A stretch of DNA of 64,000 bases from Tubiluchus corallicola (Eukaryota > Priapulida > Priapulimorpha > Priapulimorphida > Tubiluchidae): NCBI GenBank assembly GCA_030141605.1, contig JAQGDQ010000107.1:124001-188000 (forward strand). The letters are read 5' to 3'. The notes beneath the pieces are model-generated. The model searched no databases and was not told the origin of the DNA. It saw nothing but the letters and a program-made list of their open reading frames with translations. The translations under genes were made by a program, and so were the position numbers. Below are positions 23,149-37,071 of the stretch, in pieces (the stretch's first letter is position 1; every line of letters begins with the position of its first letter).

Positions 23149-24417
23149 ACGACAAGAATAATTATTGAAATGTTTAAAACAGTAAAGTAAAAAGATTGAA
23201 GAAAATTCGCATTCACATTTGAACATGTCTAAAATATCTCTGCCAATTTAGTGCCTCAACTTAGATGCGTAACCTTGGTGATAAATCAGGCTCTCTTTTT
23301 GCCACAACCATCTAAATTAAATAGATTCTGCCCGTTGACACTTGCACTATTGTCAAATTATAAAAAAACGCTAGTTTCATAGCAAGGGCTGCGGCTGTTG
23401 TCGTTATTGTTGTTTTATCGTTGTTGTTGTTATTTTTGTTGTTACTACCGTTGCTATTGTTGTTGTTGCAGTTTGCAGTTTCCTGCTAAAAATATAGTCA
23501 ACCATTGGGACAATGAGCAACTGAGCTGTATATACTTCTAGGCACGTGTAAGTGAAATAAACTGGGAACCATTAAAGTTTTTGCTCCTCTGTGTGTGGGT
23601 GTGCTGTAGACAATCATAGAAATAAAATTATCATTTTTGTGAAGCTCAGACACTTCTGATGCAGATCTCATTTGAATTCAGAGACGCGACCGTATTTTGC
23701 AAAATTTAAAAAACTAACTGAAGAGTCGATACGTCGCTTAACCAAACGTCGATAAAGCAGTCAGTTGTCAATACTCGTCGGTTGTAGTCACACTGCAAGT
23801 TCCGAAACATCCTAAAGTTATCATCATTGTCGTCGTCGTCGTCATCATCATCACTCTCATAATCAATATGCACTGCCATGTGGCACCGCAACTAACACAA
23901 ACATCAACGCCAACAACACCATCATTGCCACTAACGCCCCATGACCTTATTCAGCCACCATTTTTAATTATGCTGTTTAAATTTTTAACACCAACGGCAG
24001 CTAGAATATCAGCTGCATTCAGTACGATTTACTACACGATGTTCACAATATTATAACGCTTTGTTTCACTCTCCTTTCATCAACCCTACACCTGAAGTTT
24101 AATACTTTCATCTGAACGCACTGATTATTTTAAATTACCACACTTGTGTAAAAGATCACGTTTCTGTGACAGACCTGATTGTATGGTAAAGCGAGCGAGT
24201 CATCGTTTAATCATGACACCTGAGGCATGGCAGTGATTAAAAGAATTGTCAGTAGTAGAACTAAAAATCATAATAAAGGTCATTCTCACAGAAGCACAAT
24301 GGGAAAATAATTATACTGCAAGTCTGTAATTTGAGTGAAAGTCAGATTCAAATGTAAAGATGAATGATCATTGTTATCTACGTATAGTGTTAAATGTTGA
24401 CTTCAAGGTTGTTGATG

Positions 24418-24482
24418 TTGTTGTTGCTGCTGTTGTTGTTATTGCTGCTCTTGTTGTTATTGTTGTCGTTATCGTTTGCACA
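24418..24482. repeat. (GTT)n microsatellite
   Basis: GTT/GCT trinucleotide run. Confidence 0.9.
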
Positions 24483-24832
24483 TGCAGCAGCAGTCAACTT
24501 ACCTAAATAATTACTATGGATTTTTTCCTTTTGCCGTTTCTTATCGGTATTTTAGTACTTCAATTTAAACCAAAGGAACTTTTGGTCAAGCAATTCAGCT
24601 AAATGTTCTGGATGAGTGCGTTGGTTTTACCATTATGTTCACACAGTCTTCATTTATAGCCCTATGATTGCTGTTTACTTGGCATAATCTCGCATATAAT
24701 AGTTGTTGCAGATTGGAGATTAATGATCCAACCAAGCTAAGTGACGTTGTAATTGCTGGTATACTACTCGTTATGCTATAAATTATTCACTAAATTGCAC
24801 AGCAAATATTCAGTAAACACTTACTCTCTCCA

Positions 24833-25108
<276 letters not shown>

Positions 25109-26340
25109 ACCATGTATGAACTCCATGTGTAAAAAACTTCTAGTTGCCGACCTGTCATTTCCCTTTGTAATTAATGTTTACAGTTTGTTGCAAACAGCAA
25201 ATTCTCAGATGGTAACCCAGTTGTTATCAATGAAGGCAGCAATAGATAAATTTGATTCTTTTAATTGTCATATTCAGCAACATCCTTATCCAGTTCTTTG
25301 GCTTGATCCTTCTCTTCAACAGTAGCTCTTCAATTTCCAAAACCTTAATTTCAGCCAAGTGAACAATTTCAAATGTCTTTTTCATCTGCTGGCGCAGAAA
25401 AATACCAAAATTTAAACTACAGTACAGTAGAAGCAGGTTCTCTACAAAGATGAAGTTTAACAGCTTGGTACTACAATGCATTGACTTTTGGTTGTGAGAG
25501 TTGCAAGTGTATAGTTTTAAGCCATGGCCGAAAATCTTTTGTACGTCAAATATTTAAATGCCAGAACAATGTTAGCTCATTTTACATCCTGGGCTATAGT
25601 AAAATATTGATAAGGATTTGCTGTCAAATAAAAAAATTAAACTTAATCCTGAACTAAACTAAAGTATCTTGAATTTCCAGCGTATGCGACGGTCATACAG
25701 AGCCGTTTGATTCAGAGAAACTAAGAGCAAAAATTGTTGAGCAGGTGGGATCAAGTACCCCTTAATTAAAGAAGGTAGAAATTGTGTCAGCTGTCGGAAG
25801 GAACGCCTTCGTTTAGTTTGCAGCTAAATGGTGGACACGTAGAGCATTGTCGGTAAGTTTAACAACAGTAACACAATTTTTTCCGGTATTTACTTTTTTG
25901 ACTTCCTGTTTTCAGACTTTTGTATCTTTGGAAAAATTATAATTATATGAATGACCAAAAATTTCTGATATTATCACACAAACGTCTGTACCATCTGTGT
26001 GGTAACTTTCAAGCGATTCCGTGATCAAAGTATCGGCACGTTTTTTGCGCCACCTAACATATTTCATCGCACTGTCCTTCCCGTAATGGCAGGTAGAGGC
26101 GGTCTTAATATGGAAACAGAACCTCATTATAAAAGGAAATCCCCTGGGAAGGAGCTTCAGAGGCGTCGGTTTACTATCAAAGTATTTTGAATTCACGAAG
26201 AGCAACTTTGTGGACTATTTACATCAACACAGTAAATTTTATTTTGTTGGGAACTATATTTTCGATATGGCTGGTCACATGAAACCTCTGATCATTTTAA
26301 CTAATCAGTGAAAGTTATAATTCTGTTTTTGTATTGAACA
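25109..26340. other. Stretch without a recognised gene
   Basis: No exon, RNA gene or element end identified. Confidence 0.45.
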
Positions 26341-26560
26341 ATCTGTACCGTCAATTACAACAGTTTTTTGGCAACATGCTACATTTTTTACGTAGTCCGA
26401 TGTACAAATGTGCCAAGCTTCAGTATCATTTGTACTATCTGTACTCAGGGCTATCTGTACCGTCAATTACAACAGTTTTTTGGCAACATGCAACATTTTT
26501 TACGTAGTCCGAAGTATATATGTGCCAAGCTTCAGTATCATTTGTTACGGCTAAGTTTAC
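26341..26560. repeat. 112-bp tandem duplication
   Basis: Two copies start ATCTGTACCGTCAATTACAA at 26341 and 26453. They share TTTTACGTAGTCCGA and TGTGCCAAGCTTCAGTATCA with a few substitutions; the second copy diverges after about 95 bp. Confidence 0.92.
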
Positions 26561-27295
26561 TACAAGTTCAAAGATTCCAGCAAATGGCTTTGGCGCCGTT
26601 ATCCAATACTTCCACTAAAACTGGACACCATTGGGTGACTCCAGGGCTTAGTTAGGTTTTGTTTATTTGAAGAAGAGTTCGTTGTAGTATAACACAAGCT
26701 ATCACACAAGCCGAGAGACGGTCAGTACTAAACGAAACCTTTGGCACCTAATGAGATGACTGCATTAGGCAATCATTAAAAGTGGTCTCGCTCTTTTTCT
26801 AGTTCAGTAATAATTTTAGCAGATGCGTCACTAGAGTTACAAGCTGCATTTGTTCACAAAGTTTGCCAAACGCGCATTATGCATGTTTAAGCAAGTGTTC
26901 CAAACTTGGGCTGTGGTTTAACTATTTATCTATGTACTATGTTTTAAAACACAATACATGTTTCTCAGAAAACCTTGTAACGCATTTTCCTTGTTTGCAA
27001 AAAGCGTTTTATTTGCTTCATTTCTTGCTTTTGTTTTTCATTCAAACCACAATGCAAGCCATTTCTAAACGAGCACACACACTTTCAGTGCACTCCCCTC
27101 ATTTACGCTTGGTGTCAATTGCATTAGAGCCATTAACTTCAGACAAATTAGGTGGAGTCAAATAAACACCAGGATCTATTATAAACATCCTCGCTGTCTT
27201 CATGTTGGTGATGGTAAAGCTGCCTATTTTTAAAGCGTCAACAATCCATGGCGGTATTAATTTTTCTTTTTCTTTTTTCTTCTACTCCTGCTGCA

Positions 27296-27308
27296 GCCGT
27301 TTTGTTGT

Positions 27309-27340
<32 letters not shown>

Positions 27341-27532
27341 TAGCTGTTGTTGCTATTGCTGTCATCACAATCATTGTCTTTGGTGCTCCTAGTGCAACCA
27401 TGTTGTTGTTGTTGTCGTCGTCATCGTTGTTGCTACTGCTGCTGCTGTTGTTGCCGTTGCTGTTGCCGCTATTGCTTTTGCTGTTGTTGTTGTTGTTGTC
27501 GTCGTTGTTGTTGTTGTTGTTGTGCAACGGTT
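27296..27532. repeat. (GTT/GCT)n trinucleotide array
   Basis: Imperfect GTT, GCT and GTC triplets; open frames on both strands follow from the absence of stop triplets in the repeat. Confidence 0.95.
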
Positions 27533-29260
27533 TATGTTATTGGTTTTGTTGCTCTTGTCCTTGTAGTTTCCGTTGTCGCTATATTTGTCACCTTCAGTAT
27601 TCTTGTTGATACTGTTACCGCTTTTGTGGTTATCGCCATAGAGGTCGTTGTAAAAACATATACTGTGCACTTATATTGTATCTATAGACTGTATATAACC
27701 ATGCCACTATGGTTTACTGCATAATTAACTGCACAGCAGTTGACAATAACGTATGTAATATTAGTAACGCAATACAATAATTAGGGACTGATGTTCTTCG
27801 GAATATTGCTTTTATTGGCGCTATTTACAAGCCTATTACACAATATAGAGGCGATGACTAATACGACACTATAGGTGAAAGATCTGGTTAGGACAGGAGG
27901 GGTTAAAACAAAGTCAAGGTATTTAAAATTTGTACCTTATAAACTTGGCAAAATAAAAAATTGTATGGAGTTACTGTTATTAATATCGTATTGCCACAGC
28001 TCTGCTGTTAATTACGTAATCAGCTATCATAAGCTGTCTAGGAATAGCACTAGAAGGGGTGTTGATAAAAATTAAATTAAATATGTTGCTACTCAAGAAG
28101 TATTAGAACAGTCAGTTCAAAGAAGACGAGAGTCCAGTGTATAAAAATGAAGATGATACTACTGAGAATATGCTTGAATATGTTACGACAAAGTGAACTA
28201 TGCCACTACAAGAAATTATTTAGTCAAATGATGCAAAAGTGCTAATGGGTTATTTGAACAAATGTACATTGTGGCTATGGACTCAACAAAAAGAAGAGGA
28301 ATGGAAACAAAACTACACGAGAAAGAGTAAAAGAAAGTAAAAAATGTTATCCATCAGAACGCTTAGAAGACGGATGCGCTTTGGAGACGATCATATCTCG
28401 CAGAAGAGATTACGCCCTGTACCCTGAATAGTGTGGACACACCATGGAAACAACGAAACAAAATAAAGAGGAATTCTTAGACGAGAGATTCAGCACGTCC
28501 AACAAAAAATTCATTTATCACGCGAAAAAGTAATTATCGCACAGTTATTATTAATAGAGATTGTATCATATTGTACACAACGAAAGTGACGAATAGAACA
28601 GAATTTAATGTTATGTTGCTGCATCATGTTGTTCTTGCACATGCAGTTAGCTCAAAGCTCTGATGAGATTTAGATCTGTGCAGTTACACACAAACGTGCA
28701 CAGTCAGCAGTAGGCAAGTTTGCCGTCAAAATTCTAAAAAAATGCTTTGCTGTACCGGTAATGCTACATAATGTAGCGTGTGTACGTGATATGACAACAC
28801 GGAACGTAACGTAACGAACGGAATGAAATATAACGTAATTAAATTCAAGTAAATGCAATTTATGTTAATTTTAAACAAATTCCGACTCTATTCTAATTTA
28901 CTGCTAAAGTTTTGGTAATTTAGAAATGACTGAAGATGTCACTTAATATTCTTATGCGGCGTTATAGCCTTAGAGGTGTTTAACGAAATAATTACACGAA
29001 ATAGAGACAGCGTAATCTTCGTTAATTTTTCATACAGTATTTACGAAGACTCTGTAATGATAGCTGTGAAGAACCCAAATGTTATCGGGTATTATAGGTG
29101 CAAGTAACCCAAATTTCCCAAGAGAATAAATGTACATTAAATTTGTATATAAGCTGGACGTAAATGACGATGATTATAGGGAAAACATGAAATAAGTTAA
29201 GAATTCATGAAGTCGACGCATTAACAGTTTGCTTACGAATTATTAGCTTGCGCATTGGTA
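27533..29260. other. Stretch without a recognised gene
   Basis: Nothing recognisable apart from AT-rich open frames of chance length. Confidence 0.45.
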
Positions 29261-29668
29261 CCGATCTTAACTCTTTCGTAGTAATTTTTAAACTTGTTAA
29301 AGTGTAGAGATAGATTAGGTTACGAGACTTCAATAATTTCTTCTTACAGCATTCAGAATTATAGACTTGGAAAAGTTTCCACATTCGATTACTAAACCGA
29401 TCTTAACTCTTTCGTCGTAATTTTTAAACTTGTTAAAGTGTAGAGATAGATTAGGTTACGAGACTTCAATAATTTCTTCTTACAGCATTCAGAATTATAG
29501 ACTTGGAAAAATTTCCACATTCGATTACTAAACCGATCTTAACTCTTTCGTCGTAATTTTTAAACTTGTTAAAGTGTAGAGATAGATTAGATTACGAGAC
29601 TTCAATAATTTCTTCTTGCAGCATTCAGAATTATAGACTTGGAAAAGTTTCCACATTCGATTACTAAA
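29261..29668. repeat. 136-bp tandem repeat, three copies
   Basis: Units start CCGATCTTAACTCTTTCG at 29261, 29397 and 29533 and end ACATTCGATTACTAAA. Copies differ at only a few positions, which suggests recent duplication. No coding content. Confidence 0.95.
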
Positions 29669-29969
29669 TATAAATCATAAAGATGCAGGTTGCAATGATC
29701 ATATAGACCTCGTTACTAATTACTTAATTACATGTAACTAATTCGTTTTAACTACTTCGTCTGTTAGGCTATCTATTTATTTATCTGTTTGCCTGCCCGC
29801 TTGTCTGTCTGCCTGTCGAAATTATGTTCCGCCCACACGTTTATCTTTACGTCCATATCTACTTAGGTTCGATAGGAGCAGAATTCCGAGGTCGCTTAAT
29901 GCTAACAGATTATTGATGAATAAACAAATAATTATTGAATTTTTCAAACCAATCTATCCGACAGCAAAT

Positions 29970-30020
29970 GTGAAAAAGTCGGATGCAGTCTGGATTCGAA
30001 CCACAGGCCTTTCGGTTGCA
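29970..30020 (-). pseudogene. 3' half of a tRNA or tRNA-derived relic
   Basis: On the minus strand, GGCCTGTGGTTCGAATCC is a textbook T-arm/B box, followed by a CATCCGAC strand and a T-run. The matching 5' acceptor strand and A box are absent upstream, so it is a partial tRNA or SINE fragment, not a working gene. Confidence 0.55.
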
Positions 30021-32930
30021 AAGAAAAAACAAAATGGCCATTAAGTTTTTTGCACAAACATATAAGCTAAATGAAATTCACAGAAAATTAACATCGAGAA
30101 ACGATTATAACATCCATTCCAGAGTAGTTAGGACTATGACTGGGAGGATCCATTTCTGTTACTTTCACTTCACGCAATAACCGCCACACAAACATTAACT
30201 GATTTGCCTTAATAATTATTATAAAAACATTATTTTTATCAATTCGATTTTGCGGAATCTGAAAAAGTTCCACTAGACCCAAAAAGACTGGCATTTTTAA
30301 AGGAAGCTAATAGAAATGGATTTTTAGATCTAACAACCCTGAAATAGATGTCATAAATGTCTCCCATAGAACTTTACAGAAGCACATTTTCTTCTAGTCT
30401 AGTAAGTCACTGAAGATTTTCCTGCATAGAATTTGTCTGACGGTAAATTAAGTCTTATTTCCTTTTATAAACCATTTTCCAATTGGAAATCTTAATTATA
30501 GTAATCTCTTGCTTTAGTTAGGATTTTACCAGTTAAGGCGGTTAACTGAATGTCATGTTGGCGCAATCTTAATTGCAGTTTGAAGAAATGCTCAGATTTA
30601 CTTAAACATTACCTTAATTAAAGCTTAAGCGAACTTTCCTGAAATATCACAACGTGCAGCAAAATTTACATTTGACTTTTTTACATCGAAATGCAAGGCT
30701 ATTTGGCTTCATCATTAATATCCAACTTTTAGTAGACGTTGATGAACCTGGAGGCTGTTCAGTGGTCAATGGTGGTCTGGTATCTAGATAGTCTAGTGCC
30801 GGGTGAACGTGAAAGTGTACTTTCAGTTCAGGTCATTTTGATTAGTCTCATGGCGCTTACTTTCTTATGTGGGAAACATTTTAATCAATGAGAAATTGAT
30901 TAATGGTAGATGGTAGGAGTTACTATTGAAGGGTAAATACTGGCAATTTCTTATCCAAAGAGTTGATTAGTCTTGCAGTTCCCAACTGGGCCTACTACGG
31001 GCTAATAACCTCGCTATTACAAGAAATGTATTAAGATATAAAGGGGGGGGGTATTTAACGGACCAAACGGAGAAGTTTGCAAGTTGAAAGCACCACGCGT
31101 GAAGACTTATAATTCGGAATAGCCAACGAGGCTGTTATGCCCTTCTCTTTGGCCTCTATATCCACCGACTTCTGGTTTATTTGAACAATTCAGGAGGGTA
31201 CCATTGACTTATTGCAGGCGCATGCGCATGTGCATGATCCACAACTCTGTATCTGCAGGAGTGGTTCTCAACAGGTGGGAGTTTTGAATATTGATCAGCA
31301 AACTAGAATTTTACAAATTGTGCTACAGGACAGCGTACTGTTGAATTTCAAGCGTTAATTTACACGACTTCATTTCAGTTTTTCTATTACTGCTGTATTT
31401 GTAAAAATCTGTTATAAAAACCAATCAAGTAAATCTGCAACGTGCAGAATCAGGTAAGCTTAAAAAGGTGTAAAAGGTGCAACATCCTGACATATTATTA
31501 AAATGTTTCCAGGGGGTAATACGCTAAGAAATTAGACCATTTTGGAAAGACCTAGTAGGAATGATAACAGAACATATGGTGAAAAAGATGTATGGGGCAA
31601 AAAACACTGATCTACGGGGATGGACAAAGTAGTTAGATATCTGCTACGCATGTCACGAGGCCTCGTGCTATGTAAAATACAATAGTACAAGAGTTATCTA
31701 CAACAAACTGTAGGTAACACATAAATTGTTTCTTTGTTTGCCCGATTTGAACAATATTTTCATCCAATACAACCAGAGCATCATAACTTTCTTTGTACAG
31801 CTTATTGCATTTCAGAAGATCCCGTTTTCGTTCCCTTTTTTCAGTGAATCCAGGAATAAATTGAAAGGAACAACCGACATAAAATTAATGAATTGTTGAA
31901 TTGCTGAAGTGTCAAGCACCAGTTGTCATTCATTATCTAGAAAAAATGGGTAAGGCAATGTATTCTGCATAAGCAGCCATTAATTTTATATCGTTTTATC
32001 TCTTAGAATGTTTCCTTAGATTCACTGAAGAGATGGGAACGAAAAGACGTTCGGAAATCGTTTCGTAGTCGCGTTTCGTTTCGAAGTAAACGGTGTCACG
32101 AAAATCGTAATGCCCTGTTTGCATACGATTAGAACAACATGCTTTTACTATGTATCAGTATCATTCCAATACAGTTTGCTTGGCTTCTTTATATGCAGTG
32201 CATTAACTTTATGGCGGTTGACTATATAACGCCACATACTGCAGAATAATTTACACTCCATTTACTGATTACATTTGTCCGAGTAAACAAGGTCAACGCA
32301 TTGCACTGTGTTTGATGCCGAAACACTTTCACTGAAACCGATCACAATGCCAATAAAGTAGCGCTTTGCTGAAATGTGTTTCAGTAATGGGGTAATTGAT
32401 ATGGCCGCTTTTGTATGATTTTTCAGTTTACTTCCGTTAGTATTAATTAACCCTCTTTTTATGAAGTTCAGTTACTGCTAGGTGATATCCAGCATGAATG
32501 AATCCAGCGATCAACTGCAGAACTCACCTATTATGTCGATTGTTGGGGACATCTCTTTAGTGCGGACAATCCTCGCTGGACTTTCAGATGGTAGTGTCTT
32601 ACACAAATTCGGAACTTCGGCTAGATATATATTGTCACTCAACGAGTAGCATGGCAGATAAAACGTAAAAGAAAAAGTTTTGGCGGTCGCTCCTCCATTT
32701 CCTGCCCTGGCTCGGCGTTATTTAATTTCGGTCGCTAAGCACACATTAACTTCTCAATTGATCCCTGTCCTAGCTGTTATAGAAATTGTTTTTTTAAGAA
32801 GCCCATCGAGATAATTGTTCCAGTTCGTGAATTTGACATTTGATTTGGGTACTAAAAGTTACTGTGGGAGTAAAGTAAACATTGAGCGGTCAGTCAGGAC
32901 AAGAACAAACGAATTTCAGCCGACACGTGG
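30021..32930. other. Long stretch without a recognised gene
   Basis: Contains a G-run at about 31044. I found no supportable exon, RNA gene or element boundary. Confidence 0.45.
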
Positions 32931-32939
32931 TTAGGCAAA

Positions 32940-33112
32940 GACACTATGACGCAGAAACAAAGTGGTCCTTGATGCAGCAATAAAGTGGTCCATGAGGCAG
33001 CAATAAAATGGTCCATGAAGCAGTAAAAAAGTGGCCCATGAGGGAGTAGTAAAATGCCCGAGGAAGCAGAAATAAAGTGGTCGGTGAAGCAGCAATAAAT
33101 GATCAACAAAAG
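32940..33112. repeat. ~23-bp degenerate minisatellite
   Basis: Six or seven degenerate units around AAAGTGGTCCATGAAGCAGC. The 78-residue minus-strand frame across it is repetitive and not a gene. Confidence 0.85.
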
Positions 33113-33156
33113 GTGAAGCAAAAACTTCATGTAAAAAAGTCTTTTTACGCAGAATA

Positions 33157-33258
33157 TGCCTACCTACCTACCTGCCTACCTACCTGCCTGCCTGCCTGCC
33201 TATCTCCCACCTAGCTACCTACCTACCTGCCTGCCTGCCTGCCTACCTACCTACCTAT
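33157..33258. repeat. (CCTA/CCTG)n tetranucleotide array
   Basis: TACC and TGCC tetranucleotides; the same motif as the TAGG satellite at 18500-19630, read from the other strand. Confidence 0.95.
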
Positions 33259-34337
33259 AAATGGCATTTGAGTGGCTATTTTTTTCCTGTTTGTAATAAA
33301 TCTCTTGCTCCAGGTCTTATGTTTTAGTAAGAAGCCACTAGAATATTTTTATCAGTACAATGAAGAAATTTTGCTAAAAACGGTTTCAAATTTTTCCCTT
33401 TAACTTTTCTAATCTTACCAAACGAAAACACAAATCCAACGAATTTTTATGTATAGTAGGATTTGTGAAGGAGGGGTACATGTGCACGTGAATCAACATG
33501 CTCGGTTTGGAATGGTTAGAGGAGGCATTACAGTCCACTGTAAAATCCAATAGTAAATCCTGTTTACAGCATAATTACAGTGCGAAGTAGAAACAGATGG
33601 CATTAAACTTTGCTAAATTGAATCCAGTAGGATGTAATTCGTAGTGCTATTGACAGAAATCAGCTTGAATGAGAGAAGAAATGTTTATTTGAAGCTTTCA
33701 GGACAGGGCTAAGTAAAGCTTGCAAGTTGCAATCAATTAATAAATGCGCTCTGTCAAGGAAAACAGGATTATTTTTCGCAGTCTACCTCACTTTTTGAAG
33801 TGCAGTAAATATATGCTTTAGCACCTATAATTACGCAAAAGTATTTCTGGCAATTAAATAATAGGTTAAAAAGTTAATTAACGACTGGCAAGCCCAGCTA
33901 GTGATGATTTCATGATTGAACATAATTTTCAACAGCACAAACATTCCATGAGCGTGTTGCACATGTTTGCAAAAGCGAAACTTGAAGTACAGTGCAACAT
34001 TCGGTGTAATACACAAAAAACTCGGGAAATTATAAATTTAAAAACGGGAGATACGGCGCCTGTATTTTTTCTGCAACGTGTTCACAGATGCAGACGCTAT
34101 TGGCTTCCGTCCATCTAACTAGCAAATGGCGAAATGCATGTACCAGCGAAGAACTTTCTGTGCTAAGACATTTGCTAGAAACTAATATAAGAAAAACAAC
34201 GTCTCTTGCATTGAGCTAATTTGTTTGTCACCTGTGAAGACTTAGTATGAAAGTCGAGATTTTGAAGAAACAAATAAAAAGCGATCGTTCAAAATGTTTT
34301 TAATGTAATTTCTACCTGCAACGCATGAAATTATAGT
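33259..34337. other. Stretch without a recognised gene
   Basis: AT-rich, nothing recognised. Confidence 0.45.
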
Positions 34338-34640
<303 letters not shown>

Positions 34641-35075
34641 TTGAAGCATTGAATTCTTCCATGTATAACTTGTTGTTTTTCCATTTTCAAGGACACCCTT
34701 GTAGCTACTGGTTATATAACAGATAAATTTCAGTTTGTCAATTTTGTCATCTAATGCTTGCAAATTTGTAACAAGTTTTGACGCGTGCCGTTTACGTTTG
34801 TCTCAGTCAAGATATTGTCCTCTACCGTTTAAATATTCTCCCTCTCCAGTTTATATTGCGATTAAAATATTTCTATATCGTAAATATTTTAGCAAAGTAG
34901 TTCAGTGCAAATTGGATCGCGCAAAAAGTAATGTAATTCGTTTTAGATAATAAAAAGACTGGCAGAGTCAGAAAATTCCTAAGCAAAATAAGAAGATATC
35001 TGTCAATGAAGAAATCGAACATTCTTGATGATAAACATTCTATAAGCTAGAATAAATTCTTGTTTCTTTTCACGC

Positions 35076-35215
35076 GTCAGTCTGTCGGTCGGTCGGTCGG
35101 TCGGTTAGTCGGTCAGTCAGTCAGTCAGCTAGTCAATCAGTCAGCAGCTAGCTAGCCAGTTAATCAGTTAGTCAGTCAGTCAGTCAGTCAGTCAGTCACT
35201 CACTCACTCACTCAG
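35076..35215. repeat. (GTCA/GTCG)n tetranucleotide array
   Basis: CAGT/CGGT tetranucleotides, with further short runs at about 35310-35335. Confidence 0.95.
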
Positions 35216-35840
35216 CCAGTCAACCAGTCCGTCATTCAGTTGTTAACTACGCAGTCGACCAAATAAAGAATGAACAGCCCTCAGCAACACATGTAGTTCC
35301 TAGCTAAAGAAGTCAGTCAGTTTGTCAGTCAGTCATTTACTGGGTTGCCTTATCCATCAAGTCATCTATAATGGGGGACGATTGGCACTTCCGTTTAATC
35401 CAAAACTTGATGTCCGGTGTCGGACGCTGTCACCTAGTGTGCCATCGCCGTAGAATAACAATGACGGTGAAAATACACGGTCATACTTCCGTTTCCGTGT
35501 ATTTCATTTATGGACAAAATTTCCAAAACGAATCATCTTTCATTCCACAGTTCTTCGCAAGGCAAATTTGGTTACAAATTTGTGACTAGAAAAAGCATTC
35601 GTGTGGCTCAATCAATGGAGACGGTGTGTATTCTGAATGTGAATTGTTTTAATGAGCGATTGACTGAAACCACTTATTGGTAAAGAGTTTACCAACATGA
35701 TGAATAGAGGTGATCGTGTAGAGTTCGCCAGTGAATATAAATGTTGCAGATGTGATAGTTATTACAACGAAATGTAAATGTGAACCTGAATTCCAGTCGT
35801 ACAGTAATCAGCACTCTGTGCTTTCCGCTGTAAGCTTGGG

Positions 35841-36158
35841 GTGAATTCAGTTCGAACGAGTTTTTTAATTCAAATTCTATTCGAACTTAAAATTTTGGAT
35901 TTGAGTAATTCAGCACTTTACTACAAAAGTTCCTTAAGATTAAACCGTTTCAAACGTTATGCAAACTCCATTATTTAGCTGCTATTTCAGTGCACGATTT
36001 TTACCCAAATTGTTAGTATTTTTTTGCTTTGGTACAAAATTAAGCAATATGCGTGATCTTTGCGAGACTATTTTTTCGAGTTCGATTTGGATTTGAAATT
36101 TTGAAACTCGGTTTGAGCGATTTCGAAAGTCAAAAATTTGATTCGATTCGAATTCGCA
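35841..36158. mobile_element. Candidate MITE with TTCGAA-rich termini
   Basis: The left end GTGAATTCAGTTCGAA and the right end reversed, TGCGAATTCGAATCGAA, form imperfect inverted repeats. They are flanked by CTTGGG at 35835-35840 and 36159-36164, a possible 6-bp match within a decayed longer duplication. No protein is encoded. Confidence 0.45.
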
Positions 36159-36168
36159 CTTGGGCTAA

Positions 36169-36241
36169 AGTTTACAATTCCCCACACACAATGTTAGGTC
36201 TAGGGTTACAGTACTTAAAATTTCGTGGGGAATTGTAAACT
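36169..36241. repeat. Perfect 17-bp inverted repeat (hairpin)
   Basis: AGTTTACAATTCCCCAC at 36169-36185 pairs perfectly with GTGGGGAATTGTAAACT at 36225-36241 around a 39-base loop. It could be the terminal repeats of a very small MITE or an RNA hairpin. Confidence 0.85.
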
Positions 36242-36470
36242 CCTTCTTTGCTTTCTGATAGAGAATGCTCACCCCCTACTATAAGCTGACGCTACTATAC
36301 ATACGTTTCAAAATTTTAGTAAGAAAATTGTTGTGCAACCACACGGAAACACCAAATAACAGTACTCTCACGAGTGAGCAGTCTGACCATAATCACCATT
36401 GTTTTTGATGTATTTAGTTCTCTTCGATCAGAAGATAAGCTCGAATTTAAATAAAGATCTTATCTTATCT

Positions 36471-36604
36471 TGTATTGCCCTGCCCTGCCCTGCCCTGCCC
36501 TGCCCTGCCCTGTCCTGTCCTGTCCTGTCCTGTCCTGTCCTGTCCTGTCCTGTCCTGTCCCGCCATGTCCTGTCCAATCCTGTCCTGTCCTGTCCTGTCC
36601 TGTC
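36471..36604. repeat. (CCTGC)n-(CCTGT)n pentanucleotide array
   Basis: A block of CCTGC units switches to CCTGT units. All frames stay open because neither pentamer generates stops. Confidence 0.97.
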
Positions 36605-37071
36605 TTATCTTCTGATCGATTTTTAGAAACTTACGCAGGGATTTTAAGGACTATCCATGATAAGATTTCATGAAGCAGTAATTTGTTTGAAAAATACATG
36701 GACATAGGATGCAGAATAAATATAGCTCTATTGGGTACATACAGCATGGTAATTAATTAGCTTCGTGTTCGTGATTACAGATATTTCTACATAATTAACA
36801 TAATGTGCGAGATCACATACTGGTCCCAAGGCAGAGAATTCTCTAGAATGCTTACTTGAAATAACAACACATAACAACAATAGCAGCAGCAGTCGCAACC
36901 GCGACCACGACAAAGATGGCAACAAGAACAAATAATATCTTATCAATGCGGTATGTTATTCTTAAAAATATTCTGCCTAGATTTGGTTAAAATTAAAATT
37001 AATGCATGAATGAGTAGTTTCGTTTCTAAGTGCACTAAAGCGAGACAAAAAAAGAATTGTCAACTCTTTCC

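Larger units (their letters stand above)
21779..23470. mobile_element. Foldback element with ~168-bp inverted arms and trinucleotide outer ends
   Basis: The arm at 22031-22199 is the reverse complement of 23229-23396 at roughly 85-90% by eye; for example ACTAGCGTTTTTTAT, TTTGACAATAGTGCAAGTGT and TTTAATTTAGATGGTTGTGG each recur inverted. Outside the left arm lies a 250-bp CAA/CAG-type array, and outside the right arm a GTT array in the complementary sense, so the symmetry extends into the microsatellites. The ~1-kb core holds a minus-strand SINE head and possible hAT debris, but no transposase I can recognise. Confidence 0.8.

Noticed and set aside
29970-30020. Functional tRNA gene on the minus strand
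   Set aside because: The T-arm is good but the 5' half and matching acceptor strand are missing.
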